A stretch of DNA of 64,000 nt, taken from positions 10,429,307-10,493,306 of the forward strand of contig NC_057920.1 of NCBI RefSeq assembly GCF_018873765.1, given 5' to 3'. The notes below the pieces were generated by a model that was not told the DNA's origin, made no database searches, and saw only the letters and a list, made by a program, of their open reading frames with translations. The stretch comes from Telopea speciosissima (Eukaryota; Streptophyta; Magnoliopsida; Proteales; Proteaceae). A program made the position numbers and the translations under genes. Below are positions 33,701 to 47,000 of the stretch, one piece after another; the stretch's first letter is position 1; every line of letters starts with the position of its first letter.

Positions 33701-36700
33701 GATCATCCCTCTTGAATGGTCATTTAAGAAATGCCCTCGCCCACGTTAAACGCATATTGCACCTTGTATTGGACTTACTCCCTTATGAATGACAGCCACA
33801 GAATTATTTAATTTCTTTAGTAAAGGTATTGAGACAACAATAATTGCCACAACAGTAATTTTAAAAACCATAACAAACCAAAGAACAGGCTCCAACTGTA
33901 AACTGGGAACAGTTCAGGTTACTAGTTCCAGTATAACCCAGCTCAGCCAAACCGGTATTGTTTTAAAGACCATGATTACATTAGAGGTATATCAAGCTGA
34001 AATCATGAAGTGGGTTATGCTAAATTGGCAAAACATTCAAATGCCACCTCAACCACCCACGTAAGAAAATAGGCCATCAGACTTTACCAAACAAATCATC
34101 CAGGAAAACACAATGGTGCACACATATATAGACATTCTGACAAAGAAATAAAATGAAAGCTAGGAAGAATTAGGGAGATAAGAATCCCATATACAACATA
34201 TGAAGGTAAACATCCAATATATCAGGCTCTTTCTAACAGTTAGAAAAGCAGAAGAGGAGAATTAAGGCAAACGTGTACAGCTCAGAAGGGAATTATATAT
34301 TTCGGGACAAGATCTCCTAGGTCAAACCAACTGCATTGTAGTCTGCATGCCCTGTAAATTCATTATATTGACATGCAAATATCAAACTGACACACAGATG
34401 TTCAATGCTGGCGAATTTCATAATCCAAGCTAAACAACGTAGACCAAAGACCAAAAAAAAATCTAGAGAGCAAAGCATACCTCCATGTCAAGGCCTAGGG
34501 ATGGATCAAGAAACCGATCAGTGACATAGGTAAAGCTCTCCCAAGGCATCTGACAGCCAGCATTTTTCCGAGCAGACCCTTCCTCTACAATGTTGACCAA
34601 ACCCATAAGATCCTCATCCACCACACAAGCTACTGGGACTGATTCCCTCCCAAAGCTAACATCTTCGCATAAGACTATCACTTTTCTCATGGGTTTTGCT
34701 TTGATATGCTGAGAATCAATTATGTAGTGGCACTCATCTATTTCCCACTCCTCACTATTTATAGAACTTACAGAAAGTGTAGATGTGGGTTCCACACAAT
34801 TACTTGGGAGAGGCATCAAGGGTGATGAAAATTGAGAGTTTGTGAATGGTTTACATCCTTTAGGACAGATGAACCCTTCTTTATGCCACTGCACTTGAAT
34901 ATTAAATTCACTACAGAGTTTGGCCGCTTTCAGATACAAACGTTCAGGTAGTACTCCATACTTCTCCTGCAGTGTGGCTTGGAGGCTTACCCTGCAGCAA
35001 GTTGAGCGAGCAACAGAAAGAATCTCAGGGTTATGTGGTAGGGGCTTTGTTTTCTTAATCCCAGCAAACAAGATCTTAGCAACAATCGAGCACTGCGGTT
35101 CTTCCAATCTACCAAGACCTTCAGTCTCATTTACCTGAGCCTGCACTGTTGTCCCCCCGTTGCTAACTGACCCTGATGGCTGAATGAGTTTCTTCATATT
35201 CAAATTTCCCCTGTTCCTGATTCTATATGAAGCTGCTCTGAGACCTTTCTTAAAGTTAGGATGGCTAAGTCTCCCTGATTTTAGTTTATAAGGTTCAAGA
35301 CGGATCCCTTTCTTGAGTGCACGTTGACCTATAGAACTTGGATTCATATGAGCAGCTTGATGGTGACGACCTAGATCAGGTAGGAGATCAAACTTCAACC
35401 CGCAAAACCGACAAATAAACTTTCGGGGCCCACCTTGAATCTTGGTGTTATTCACCACACCATCATCATTGCCTAGCTTGGTCTTTGGAGGAGAAGCTTC
35501 ACCTGCAGATACATTCTGATGTTCAGGAATGCTTGGTTGCCCAAAATCCACAGAATGCACAGAGAAGACATGCAACCATAACAGTTTGGGATTCTCAAAA
35601 TGGCTACCACAAGGTATACACTGGGAAAGTATGCACTGCTCTAAGAATTGCACCCCATGTCTCTCTGTCACATGGGTCTCTAGCACTTTTCTATTTGTAA
35701 ATGAATTCATGCAGATTGCACAGGCATACCCTCTGAACAACCATTGTGCCTCTTTCTTGTGAGCACCCATCCAATGGGCTCCAAGTGCTTCCCCATCACA
35801 AAATTCCTCTGTGCAGATCTTGCACTTAACAGACTTCTGAGTGTAGTGGGTGTTTTCATGGACCACAGGCTTCAGGACTATTTGTTCTGCACGTGAAGGG
35901 GAAACTGGCTTATCTTCATTTGCATTAAAGCCCCAAAGCTTATTGAGCTTCTCTTTTTCAAAGTAAACTAATTTCTTAAGGCATTCACCAACATATAAAT
36001 CTTTAGAAGCTTCAAATAAGATCAACTGGAGTTGGGCCTCCTTAGGAACTGGGTTTCGGCGGGATAGGACCTTCTTGATGTAACCATAAAGAATCTCACA
36101 GGCTTGATGCAAATGTAATTTTTGCTCATGGGAGCTGCAATTCCGCAGAAGATCAACAAATACTTCCTTTGATATTATCCTGCTTTTACCATTCCTTGCC
36201 CGTTTAAGAAAGGCTGGTTTATGTTTTTCACAATACAATGAATGCAGCTTTGCACGTTCAAGACAAGGATCTTCGCTATTTGTGTGGTATGAACCGATGC
36301 ACTGGGGAAACTCAGATTTCACATTTATGATGTTTTTCGCAGTTAGGGGTCCTCCCTGTGTTAGGGGTCCTCCTTCCATAACCGAGACTGCATTGTTTTG
36401 ATCTGCTAAAATTATTTCCTTCCCATATGCAGCTCCTGAGCCAGGAATCTTCTCTCTGTGCTCACTCTCTTGCTTATTCCCTGATGTAGTTGAACTTTCA
36501 ATATTCATCAAGTACTGACCATTCTGAAGTTTATGTTTCTTGCAAAATGGGGAGCCATATCGAGACCGATGCTTACATTTCATACCATGAGTAGTGGTGC
36601 CTTCACACATTGGCGCATCAATAGGTGGAGATTGTTCCTCCTTTGTAGCTTTACTGATGGAACGAGAGGCCAAGTGTACACAACAGTAAACCTCACCATC

Positions 36701-39700
36701 ACTTGCCCACCTCCCACACTGCCTTCCCTTAGCTTCAATAAAAGCCAGGCACTGGCGGAATTTATTCCCAGGATCCAACAGTTTGCTACTACTCCCTCCA
36801 TCAACAATTGTCCCTTCCACTTCTGCCATTCTGATGAACTCGGGATTTTCAGCTTCAACTTCAATTTCATCCCATCGGTCAGCCATGCTACCATGATACT
36901 CTATTGGAACAGTTCCCTCAGTAAATGCTCCCTCTTTAGGACGCCCTGGCTCCAATGTTTTAGTATTTCCAAGATCCTGGCTATTGAAAACTGAAGAATC
37001 AATCTCAATCGTGTTAGCTTGAGGGTGAACATCATGCGAAGTCAAAGCTTGCAATTGGGAAGCATGAACATCTGCACGACGGACTTCAAGCTTGGGCCTT
37101 TTCCTGCTGCTTTGGGGACCCATTGTTGGGTAGTCATCACTGTTCTGTTGTTCTGTGTCTCCAACACCAGCTATGGGGTGTGAAGTTGAGAACCACTTCA
37201 TGACTTCTTGCTTCCAGGTCTTCCACTCAGAACCCAACTCAGGCTGCACAGGTGCATTCCAGAGCGCTTCAACGTCATTCCATAATACAGACTCTACTAG
37301 TTCCTGGGTCAACAAGGAAAAAACACATTAACAGCGGCGGCATGTGAATGGGAAGAAAGTGACTTCAGATCAATTCAAAAGAGAATAAAAGGTGTATTCA
37401 AGCCGGTGGCTAGGAAGGAAATCTTCAATATCATCAATATATATCATGACAAGGGTGTATATTAAAGTCTCTTTGCATATTTGACTTTTCTGGCCACACT
37501 AAATTCTAGAAACAAAAAGAAAAAGTTAAGCTCCAGCCATGAAAAGGCAGAGCAAAGACTTTAATGAAGTGGACAGACTAACTTATGAAAGACAGTAGAG
37601 AGAGGTATTAAAACCTGGACATCTACCATGGTGATTTCACGTGGCATTGAAATAAGTAATTTCATAAAAGCCAGTAAGTTAAAGAAACAGAATCAACAAT
37701 ACCTTCACCATGCTATTAAAAGCTGTCTGTGCTCTAGGAAAAATAATTCTGTCATGTGTTAAATCCTGGACACCTACCACGGTGATTTCAATAGCATTGA
37801 AATAAGGAATTTCATAAATGCCAATAAGTTAAAGAAACAGAAACAACAATACCTTCGCCATGCTATTAAAAGCTGTCTGTGCTCTCGGAAAAATAGTTCT
37901 GTCAATGGCTACTCTTAAGTATCCAATTATGTGTTAGAAATAAAATGTCAGTGCCCAGCAGATTAGTTACATGCATGATAGGACTACAACTAGCTTGACC
38001 TTGGAGGGGGGGGGGGGGAGAGGGAAGACCAGTGCATTCAAAGGGAAAATAAAGACACATTACACAATTTTCATTGCTAGATATATAGAGGGTAGAGGAA
38101 TAGGAAATCCTCTTATAATACCCTCATGAAATGTTAGATTAATGTGAATCAGCTGATATCTGATCGAGGGAACAATTAAGATTTTGACCTTGTGTCAAAA
38201 GATGGTTGGATCAGAGTCACTCAAACATTAATTCTGAAGAGTGCTGGAAAACAAGAATATGAAATTAATAATTTCTAGTAAAGGTTTTCACACTCCCAAA
38301 GTTTAAGTAGAATCAAGATTAATGGTCTATGGACTATGTTTCCGTGATACTGTCACATACCCATTTTCATAGTGAATGTCACGTGACATACTTAAAATGC
38401 CATGACTATTGCTAGCGACATGAACTTACACACATCTATGACAGAAATTCAGGGTTGCAGCAAATCTTAAGAATCTGGAATATATCTAAAAAATATTAAT
38501 TAAGAGTCTAGAAAAGGGAGCTATAAAACATATTGCATATCCAAGACAAAATTATCGCACAAGACAGTGGATATTTTCCTTACATAAGGAAGCACCCCTT
38601 TTATTTTTAATACAAGTCTGTGGCAAATGGGATAAGTACCTCCTTCAGTGTTTCAACAGATTCAGCACTCTGTGCATTCCTACAACGATGTGCCCAAAGG
38701 TCAAAAGAATGTTGTAGCCAACCAGAATCTATAAAGTGCTGCAGTATCATCTGCGTGAGAAAGAAATCCATTTGTACAACATAAGCAGTTTTCTAAATGC
38801 ACATAATTCGGTAAACTAAAAGCAGATATAATAGAAGAAACACAAATGGAGGTAAATTTCCAATTCTCAAGGCATATGGGTAGTCTATAAACAGAAAACC
38901 TAGACACGGTGCATATCCAGAGATCCAGAGTCAGTATATGCTCCCCACACAGTTAACTCTTAAAAGCCCAAAATTAAACTAAGCAGATAATGCTAAATGA
39001 GTCAGAAACAGGAGCAAAAGATTAGGATTAGCCAAGGGAGGTTGTATCCTCTCTTTTTTTTCACTGAGGGTAAAAACTTGTGTCAGTGCACTAGTCTATA
39101 GCATATATGCTATTAAGTTTCCAAAACATAGAAGACGATGACTCTGTCAGCCTCAGTTATAGGGTGAAAAAAAACTACCTTGTTCCTCAGTTTCCACTTT
39201 ATTTTTGTTCCTATCGGAAACATGGACCAGAAAGTGGGTCTCTCCCTCTACCAATGTGGCTATATTTGTTTAGACTATCAAAGTTTGCTTCAGAAAGGCC
39301 CCTCACTGATTAGTCCCCTCATATACTGCCAGTCTGCCACATTATGCCCATCACATTCACCAGTGGGAACAGCTAAATGTACTAGCATATGCTAAAAATG
39401 AGATATAATTGCCAATATTCTAGCAAACAAGCTCCGCTTTGACATGAGTCAAACATATCATCAACCCGCAAAGTTAAAGAACAGTTATGTCAAACTATGC
39501 ACAAGGAAGAAGTCTCTAATACCCTAGAAAGTAAAGAATCACTACTAAATTGCAGATATTAAAAAAATATATGCAAAATTATTTCTCTGACTAGATCCTA
39601 CAATGGTGATTCATTAGAACTCGTTAATTTGTGTCTAATTCTACAATTTATCGAATGAAAATAGGGGTAACAGAAAGCCCTATAACTGTATGTTAAACAG

Positions 39701-41728
39701 TAACATAAAGAGAGAATCATTAGCAGCCATCAAGTGCAGGAATTTACACTCTGAAGCTTCAAAAGCATCCTTCCAAGCTCTGGATAATCTTTGCAACGGG
39801 AAGACTCCATAGCAAATTCCTTCCAGGCTGTTACCTTTCGAGCACTCTCTATTACAGCCTTTTGAAGAGGGAGAAAAATATAAGAAAATGCATGCAAAAA
39901 GACAAACCAAAAAAAGAAAGAAACTAAGGAAAAAGAGACATGAATATCAATTCATACCTCAGTATGCAGTTGGTCACTAATATTCAGCATGGCAATGGCA
40001 AGTTTTTGCATAATAAAACGGCGTGGAGTAGTTAAATCTTTGACAATTTCCACCCCAATGTGATGTGTCCTATGTGCAATTGGCTCTGGGAACTCATAGA
40101 TGGAACGGACAAGTAGTGTATCTACCCAAGAATGATTCCTAGTCTGGGGAAAGAACACCACGATATACTTCTTCCTATCGTGTGTAGGCTTTGCTTTCAA
40201 AGTTGATAATGGCCAGTCAGCCCTTGCACATCTGATACCTGCCTGCCACTTTCCTCTCCACTATTTGAAAGAAAAGGAAGAATCAACATTGGATTAGAAC
40301 AAGGGCTTCATGCACTACTCAACCATACACTGATTGTTTTATTTCTTTATTTTTAGCAAGTAAAGATAAAAATATACTAGAGTGAAAAAGAAAAAGCCAA
40401 TGTTAAGTGCAAGATACTGCCATAAATTATGAAGACCCTAAGATCAAAAGCCAAAATTGCATATTCAAGAAAGCTACAAACTAAAGCCTCCCTACTAGCA
40501 AAAACATATCAATCTTAAACACACTCCCCTCACCCCTTCCCCAAAGAGAGAGTAAGAAGCTCTGATTATTTCAACCCTCAAATCCCCTAATTGCCAGCAA
40601 AAATTCAGTAGACTGTATTGGTAATTGATGAGTGCTATAAATAAAGGAAAGACAACTAGCGCGTACACCCCTGGGCATATCACAATAAGAGTTACTTTCA
40701 TCCCATTTTCTGGTCAATTTGCCTTGCTACAGCCATTAGACAACTGCAACACAAGAAATTTCCCAGGTGGGACCGTCAAAGTTAAATGCAACAACAACTA
40801 GTGTTGTGTGATGGAAGACTGTCGTCATAGTCTTGAAAGCTCCTTAGATTTCCTCTACATATGGGGTTTTGTGAATGCATTTCAAACCAAAACCCCAGAG
40901 ACAAATTGTATCATAATACATCATGAACCAAAAAACTATTAATTCCATGATAGTAAAGTTAGTCAAAACAACATGATTATCAAAAGAAAAGATCTGGAAG
41001 TCAAAAAAAATAACAGCAAGGGATACCTTGACCCACAGTGCTACAGTTCCAAGTTGATCTGGCCATTCAGCCACAGGAAGATGAGATTCTCCCTCCAAGT
41101 TTCTATTTTGTAGTGCACCTTCAGTTTTATCCACAATCAGATGGGAGTTCTCAGAGGTTGTGCAAGGTTCTGAACTTTCTTTCTGCTCATTCATATTATC
41201 ATGTTGAAAATCATGAAAGTTAATAGATCCTTGCCCCTCAAAATCTGAAACTCCACTGTAAACACCTTCTGGAGCATGTAGACTGCCTATTCGCCCTAGA
41301 TCTCTACTTGGACCTTCAGTCTTCGGCACAGAGGCATCCATATGAAGATGAGATTCTCCCTCCAAGTTTCTATTCTTTAGTGCACCTTCAGTTTTATCCA
41401 CAATCAGATGGGAGTTCTCAGAGGTTGTGCAAGGTTCTGAACTTTCTTTCTGCTCATTCATATTAACATGTTGAAAATCATGAAAGTTAATAGGCCCTTG
41501 CCCCTCAAAATCAGAAACTCCACTGTAAACACCTTCTAGAGTATGTAGACTGCCTATTCGCCCCAGATCTCCATTTAGATCTTCAGTCTTTGGCACAGAG
41601 GCATCCACCATACATGTACTGTTTGATACTTTCACTTGTTTTCCCTGTTGAGCTGGGTTCTCCACCATAGGAAAAAGCTGTCCTTGGCCTGTTTTGATGG
41701 CAGCTGGATTCTCCAACATATTGGACAT
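30731..41728 (-). CDS. SUVR5: SUVR5-type histone H3K9 methyltransferase
   Basis: Eleven coding exons on the minus strand encode 1588 residues as modelled. Exons (window coordinates, 5' to 3'): 41728-41027, 40260-39958, 39858-39748, 38750-38640, 37303-34481, 33496-33335, 32396-32280, 32209-32106, 32018-31881, 31387-31300, 30838-30731 (4767 nt). SUVR5 is a nuclear SET-domain protein that binds DNA through C2H2 zinc fingers and deposits repressive H3K9 dimethylation. Visible blocks: WRGKWQAGIRCARADWPL (exon 2), several C2H2 fingers at about residues 900-1060 (CKICTEEF, CAICMNSF, CIPCGSHF, CRFCGLKF), the pre-SET cysteines CACPHSTCYPETC, SET motifs GWAVRA, YIGEVL, RFINHSCAPN, ELAYDYRY, and post-SET CNCGAPNCRGRLY. 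ELAYDY has Ala where relatives have Thr. Exon 1 has an 89-residue tandem duplication, and exon 5 has a short GGPLT repeat. The expected N-terminus lies in another frame (41750-41583). Identity is firm; the start is uncertain. Confidence 0.9.
32577..33290. repeat. Diverged repeats in a SUVR5 intron
   Basis: In the intron between coding exons 6 and 7, a segment with AAGGGACCCATGAAAAAGTG and GAGAAGTGTGCATCATATCA occurs three times (from about 32642, 32988 and 33088). A neighbouring block with GGGCCTAAAGAAGA occurs twice (32580 and 32869). This points to repeated local duplication. Confidence 0.75.
37614..37915. repeat. 151-bp tandem duplication in a SUVR5 intron
   Basis: Two consecutive units (starting at about 37614 and 37765) share CACGGTGATTTCA-like and GCTATTAAAAGCTGTCTGTG segments with few differences. 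They lie in the intron between coding exons 4 and 5. Confidence 0.75.
41077..41610 (-). repeat. In-frame 267-bp duplication in SUVR5 exon 1
   Basis: Two head-to-tail units of 267 bp (41077-41343 and 41344-about 41610) encode 89 residues each. Both carry DASVPKTE, DLGRIGSLH, EGVYSGVSDFEGQG, INFHDFQH and CTTSENSHLIVDKTEGAL. The copies differ at only a handful of residues. The length is a multiple of three, so the frame is kept. Confidence 0.92.
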
Positions 41729-41750
41729 CGGAACATGGCAGCACTCCCAT
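41583..41750 (-). other. Frame-displaced original N-terminus of SUVR5
   Basis: A 55-residue frame starting 22 nt upstream of the modelled start reads MGVLPCSDVQYVGESSCHQ, which matches the N-terminus I know for other plant SUVR5 proteins (MEVLPCSGVQYVGES-like). It continues through TAFSYGGE and then hits a stop at 41583-41585. Homology carries on in the modelled frame (ENPAQQGKQVKV). A single-base insertion or two-base deletion near 41660-41680 would explain this. A sequence error is possible. Confidence 0.6.
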
Positions 41751-41785
41751 CAGTCCACAAGATTCACAATGACATAAAATGTTCT
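41751..41785 (-). promoter_or_regulatory. 3' splice site of a SUVR5 leader intron
   Basis: Read on the minus strand, TTTGTTATTGTTTTTAG ends at 41784 and is followed by 33 nt of leader before the ATG at 41750. The long pyrimidine tract makes this a strong 3' splice site, implying a non-coding first exon further upstream. Confidence 0.55.
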
Positions 41786-43828
41786 AAAAACAATAACAAA
41801 GACAAACCAAATGAAAAAGTTAGATCAAGGATTAACATGCAAAAGTTGATGAAATACAACTGAAGCTAAGATAGGTTCTCGAAACCATAGTTCGAAATCT
41901 CGGTTGAAACCACTGAGATTTCGCAAAATATCTCAGTTCCGACGAAGATCAAAACGAAATTTAGGTGCGACTTAGTAGGAATGCAGGGTTTCGACTGAAA
42001 TTTCAGTTTCAATACAAAACAGTGCAAATAAAAGCATAATTCCAATCAAAATGGGTTGAAATTTCGACCCGTTTTGAGAGTTTTGAGTGGTTTTACCTGT
42101 TAGAAGGGGAAAACTCCAATAACCAAAAAATAATCAGATTTGATATTTTTTGGCAAATCACCACATTTCTTGGTGGAACAAAGTGTTGAGGACTACTACA
42201 GCGCATCTACAGTGACAATTTGCCACATTTGAGCAAGATTTATGTAAGACTTAAACTTAGAGTTATACCATTTTTCCCCCAAAGGTTTTGAGCCTTCCTG
42301 GAACTCCGTGTGGTACTGACATAAACTTGGAGGAACAGTTTCGTAGGGTGTTTTAACCTTGGTTGTACACTTGTACTTGACTACTTGTAATACTTTGACA
42401 TTGTGTAATATTAAATGCTGCTTCTTCATTCCTAATGCATATTTTAGTTGTTTACTTTGAATTATGTGTGTTCTAATACTAAATTATGTGTAAACTAGGT
42501 TATATTAGAGAAAGTATACAGTATATGGCGTACACTACCAACCTAGGCTATGAAACCAAAGTACAATTCTGGGTGTTTTTTCTTTTTTACAATCCAAAGG
42601 TTCCAATATGTTCAGAAATTCTTAGTTAGGGTTTCCCTCAAGTTTTAGGCCAAAATATGGGCATTTGACCACCAAAATGGCCAGCTGAAACATGCAGAGT
42701 CTGCAGAGATTCAGTCAAATTTTGGTCGAAAACCGAAAAATTGCGATTTTGACGAGGGTTGAGACTGAAATCACAAACCTTGCTCGAAACACATTTCATT
42801 TGAAATGATCTGAAACCACATGGCTCCTTCCACTCTAATGCCAACATCAATGATCATAAATGTAAAGCACACGAGAAACAACATTAGCTTCAGATAAGAA
42901 TCAGATCTAGATATTCCACAGAGAACTCAGGGCTCTACTCCTATAAATTATATGATAGCAATTTCAAAGTTAGGCTGCCATTTATTTAAACCATGGACCA
43001 GGATTCAAGACATGCCTATATCCTCACCCTATTGCAAAGATATGCCTTCAACCCTTACCCATTACCTTCCAGGTTTGAGGGAAGAAGAAGAAAAGTAAAT
43101 AGTAAGAAAACATCTAGCTTTCTCACAAAATACCAAGTGATGCAAGAGACAAAAGTAGTACTATTGTACCACTAAAAGAAAAAAGTGGTGTCTAACTATG
43201 AGAGAGTTGGACTATAATCATCCTAAGGGTTAGGAACTGGTCATATCCATGCCTGAACCACTGATAGAAACAGGGTCATAACTACGACCATGATTGCCAA
43301 TGATTTGAAGACCAAGAGCCAAGCGAAACCCTGCCAAACAATCTCAAAATATCCTTATAACATGTAATCAGAGATGGAAAATCTACCAAAGGCAAAAGCA
43401 GGCAAACGCACAGCCAAGATGACAGAGGAAGAAGATGCTACCAGTATCTGTATTTTAAGGAGATCACCCAACAAAAATTGACACAATTTGATGTCCATGA
43501 ACATCCATCTATCATATATTCTCTTGGATTTTCAGAATACATACATACTATGTGTAGCAAATATAGAAACCAACCCCTCCATGTTAGTCCATGATCTTTG
43601 GAGCCTTGGAATCTTTCAATCGAAAAATGTGCAAAAGATTCATACAGTGGAAGAAAATTATATTTCCTTGCAGGGAAAAACATCAGTGATCAAACCCACA
43701 ATCAAAAACTTCTGGTTTTTCTTTCATTTGTCTGAGGCCCTTGCGAGAAGCATGAAACAAAACAAAATATGGTAAAGATTTATTTTTCAAATTAGAAAGA
43801 AGAAACAGTGAAAACACAACAAATTATC
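41786..43828. other. Repeat-derived stretch upstream of SUVR5
   Basis: No gene. From about 41873 to 42790 the sequence is full of TCGAAA, GAAATTTC and CGAAACC motifs and begins and ends with related CTCGAAAC segments, suggesting a worn DNA-transposon derivative. The remainder is A/T-rich. All of it may lie inside the SUVR5 leader intron. Confidence 0.4.
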
Positions 43829-43999
43829 TGTGGAATTCCGTGAATATTGAATACTGGCTTGATCAATGTGATCATAGCCCAGCCTTTATTTATAATATTG
43901 AAATCATATGACAAAAATATAACTAAGCAATGTGGGACTAAAACCCACATACAAGAATACCCCCATGGACAGATTTACCCTTGGACCCATATTACAACA
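43829..43999 (-). repeat. 3' LTR of copia element 1
   Basis: 171 bp, on the coding strand TGTTGTAATATGG...GAATTCCACA. It matches the partner LTR at all but four positions. Confidence 0.93.
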
Positions 44000-44012
44000 C
44001 TCCCCCTCAAGT
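44000..44012 (-). other. Polypurine tract of element 1
   Basis: On the minus strand CTTGAGGGGGAG directly precedes the 3' LTR, where plus-strand DNA synthesis would be primed. Confidence 0.75.
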
Positions 44013-47000
44013 TGGTGCATACATATCAAACATGCCCAACTTGCTAACAGTAGGAAAGAACAATTTTGTACTGATTCCTTTGGTAAGGATATCAGCCAAC
44101 TGTTCACTAGACTGAATAAATGGAATACAAATAATTCCTTGTTCCAGCTTCTCTTTGATGAAGTGTCGGTCAATCTCAACATGTTTGGTCCGATCATGTT
44201 GGACCGGGTTGTGAGCAATGTTGATTGCTGACTTGCTGTCATAGTAGAGTCGCATAGGAAGATCGGCACTCATCCCCAAGTCTTGAAGAAGCCCCTTGAG
44301 CCAAAGAAGCTCACAAATACCCTGTGCCATAGCTCGGAATTCAGCTTCAGCACTAGATCGAGCCACAACAGCTTGTTTATTGCTTCTCCAAGTAGGTAGG
44401 TTACCTCCAACAAATATGCAATATCCAGATGTGGACTTCCGATCATCAGAACTGCCAACCCAATCTCCATCAGTGTACGCTTCTATCCGGAGATGGCCGT
44501 GTGGAGAGAACAATACTCCTTTCCCCGGAGCTGACTTGAGGTAACGGAGAATTCTGTATGCTGCTTCCAAGTGAGAAGAGTGAGGATCATGCATGTATTG
44601 GCTGACAAGGCTTATAGCAAATGTGATGTCTAGCCGGGTATGTGAGAGGTAAATCAATCGACCCACTAACCTCTGATAGCTGCCTTTGTCCACTGGCTCA
44701 CCTTCCTTACTCTTCAAATGTGTGTTGGGCTCCAGAGGGGTATCTGCTGGTTTACACCCAAGCGTCCCTGTTTCTTTCAATAAATCCAAGATATATTTCC
44801 TTTGAGAGAGAGATACGCCCTTAGCTGAATAGGCAACCTCAATCCCTAGGAAGTACCTCAATTTGCCCAAATCCTTGACTTCAAACTCTGTGCCCAAATA
44901 AGCTTTCAGCTTCTGAATCTCATGTGCATCACTGCCTGTAATTACTATGTCATCAACATAGACAATCAAAAGGGTAACTTGCTGTCCCACTCTCTTAACA
45001 AACAATGTGTGGTCTGCATTACTTTGCTTATACCCATATGCGATCATAGCTTTGTGGAATCGGCCAAACCAAGCCCTTGGGGATTGCTTCAGACCATACA
45101 GGGCCTTCTTTAACTTGCACACTTTCCCCTGAGTCTTTGAAGAGGTAAAACCCGGGGGTACCTCCATGTAGACATCTTCTTCCAAGTCTCCATGTAGGAA
45201 GGCATTCTTCACATCGAGTTGTTGAAGTTCCCATCCTTGATTTACAGCACAAGAAATGATGACCCGTACAGTATTCATCTTCGCTACAGGAGCAAAAGTC
45301 TCTTGATAATCGATTCCTTGGGTTTGAGTGAACCCTTTGGCGACTAATCTCGCCTTGTATCTCTCCACAGAACCATCAGCCTTGTGCTTCACAACAAAGA
45401 CCCATTTACAACCAACAGACCTCTTCCCATGTAAAGAACTTACCAAATCCCAGGTCTGATTTTTCACAAGGGCAAGCATTTCTTCATTCATTGCCTCCGT
45501 CCATTTTGGTTCAGCTATTGCTTCCTGCCAAGTGTTAGGTATAGAGACAGAGGACAAAGAGGATATGAAAGCATGAAAGGCAGGAGTTAGAGAGTTGTAG
45601 GACACAAAGTTTGAGATAGGATGCTGAGTACAACTTCTTTTTTGTTTGCGAACAGCAATGGGTAAATCAACACTAGGATCAAGAGGGGGCTTACCCAAAG
45701 TATGACTAGGAGCAAGATTTGGAGTAGGAACAGATGCCGATTGCGTAGGTGGTGCAGCAGTGGTGGTTTCTTTCTCTTTGTACCGAGGACCATCTGTAGG
45801 AAAATCAGTTCCCCGAGTGTATTTCTGTTTCACAAGTCTCTCCCCCTGTACCTGTTGCTCAATCTGTCCCACTACTTGTTCTTGACTTGTAACTCCATCC
45901 TCTAGTTCAATAGAAACATCTTCAATGGTTGGAATCTCAACATCAAAAGGAGCAATCAGCGGGACCTCTTCATTACTTTGAGTCTCCCCCTGCAAAGGTA
46001 CCGGCGGTGGAAAGTAAGCCTCCGACTCCCGAAAGACAACATCCATGGTGACCAACACCTTTTTGGTAGGAGGATGGTAGCATTTATAGCCCTTCTGAGT
46101 CAGTGAGTAACCAAGAAAAATGCACCGTAATCCTCTAGGATCAAGCTTACCATGGACGTGGTGATTTCGTACAAACACAACACAGCCAAACACTCTTGGG
46201 GGCACCACAAAGGTGGATTTGCCAACCAACATATCCAAGGGACAGCGGCCATCCAAGACACGAGATGGAAGTCGATTGATGAGGTAAGTAGCTGTAAGCA
46301 CGGCATCACCCCAGAAACGAGGAGGGACAGACATGGTGAACATAAGGGAACGAGCTACCTCCAGTAGATGTCTGTTCTTGCGTTCAGCCACTCCATTTTG
46401 AGTGGGAGTATCAACACAAGAAGTCTGGTGTATGATCCCATGGCTGTCCAAATAGGAACGGAAAGCACCATCCATATATTCCTTGCCATTATCTGAGCGA
46501 AGAATCTTCACCTTGGCATCAAACTGCGTCTGGACCATTTTGTGGAATAACATAAAACAATTGAACACATCACTCTTGCTATGCATCAAATATACCCTAG
46601 TCGTCCGGTTAAAACAATCGATAAATGTGACAAACCATCGAAACCCAGAGGTAGAAATACAATGGGCAGGGCCCCAAACATCAAAATGAATTAAACTAAA
46701 AGGACTCAAACTTCTGTTGTCTGAAATAGGAAAAATACTCCGAGTTTGCTTTGCCAAAGTGCAAGCATCACAAGAAAATTTGTGTTTATTACATTGTTTT
46801 ACCAGACTAGGAAATAAAGCATATAAAACCCCAATCGGGGGATGGCCCAAACTACGATGCCAATTATTCAACTCAAGCAATGCAGAATCAAAAGTAGAAG
46901 ATGCTGGCTGTGATGTCAATGCTGTCCGGGAACTTTCAAGCACGTACAGACCACCAACCACCTTACCACATGCAATCGTATTGTCCGTTTCCAAATCCTG

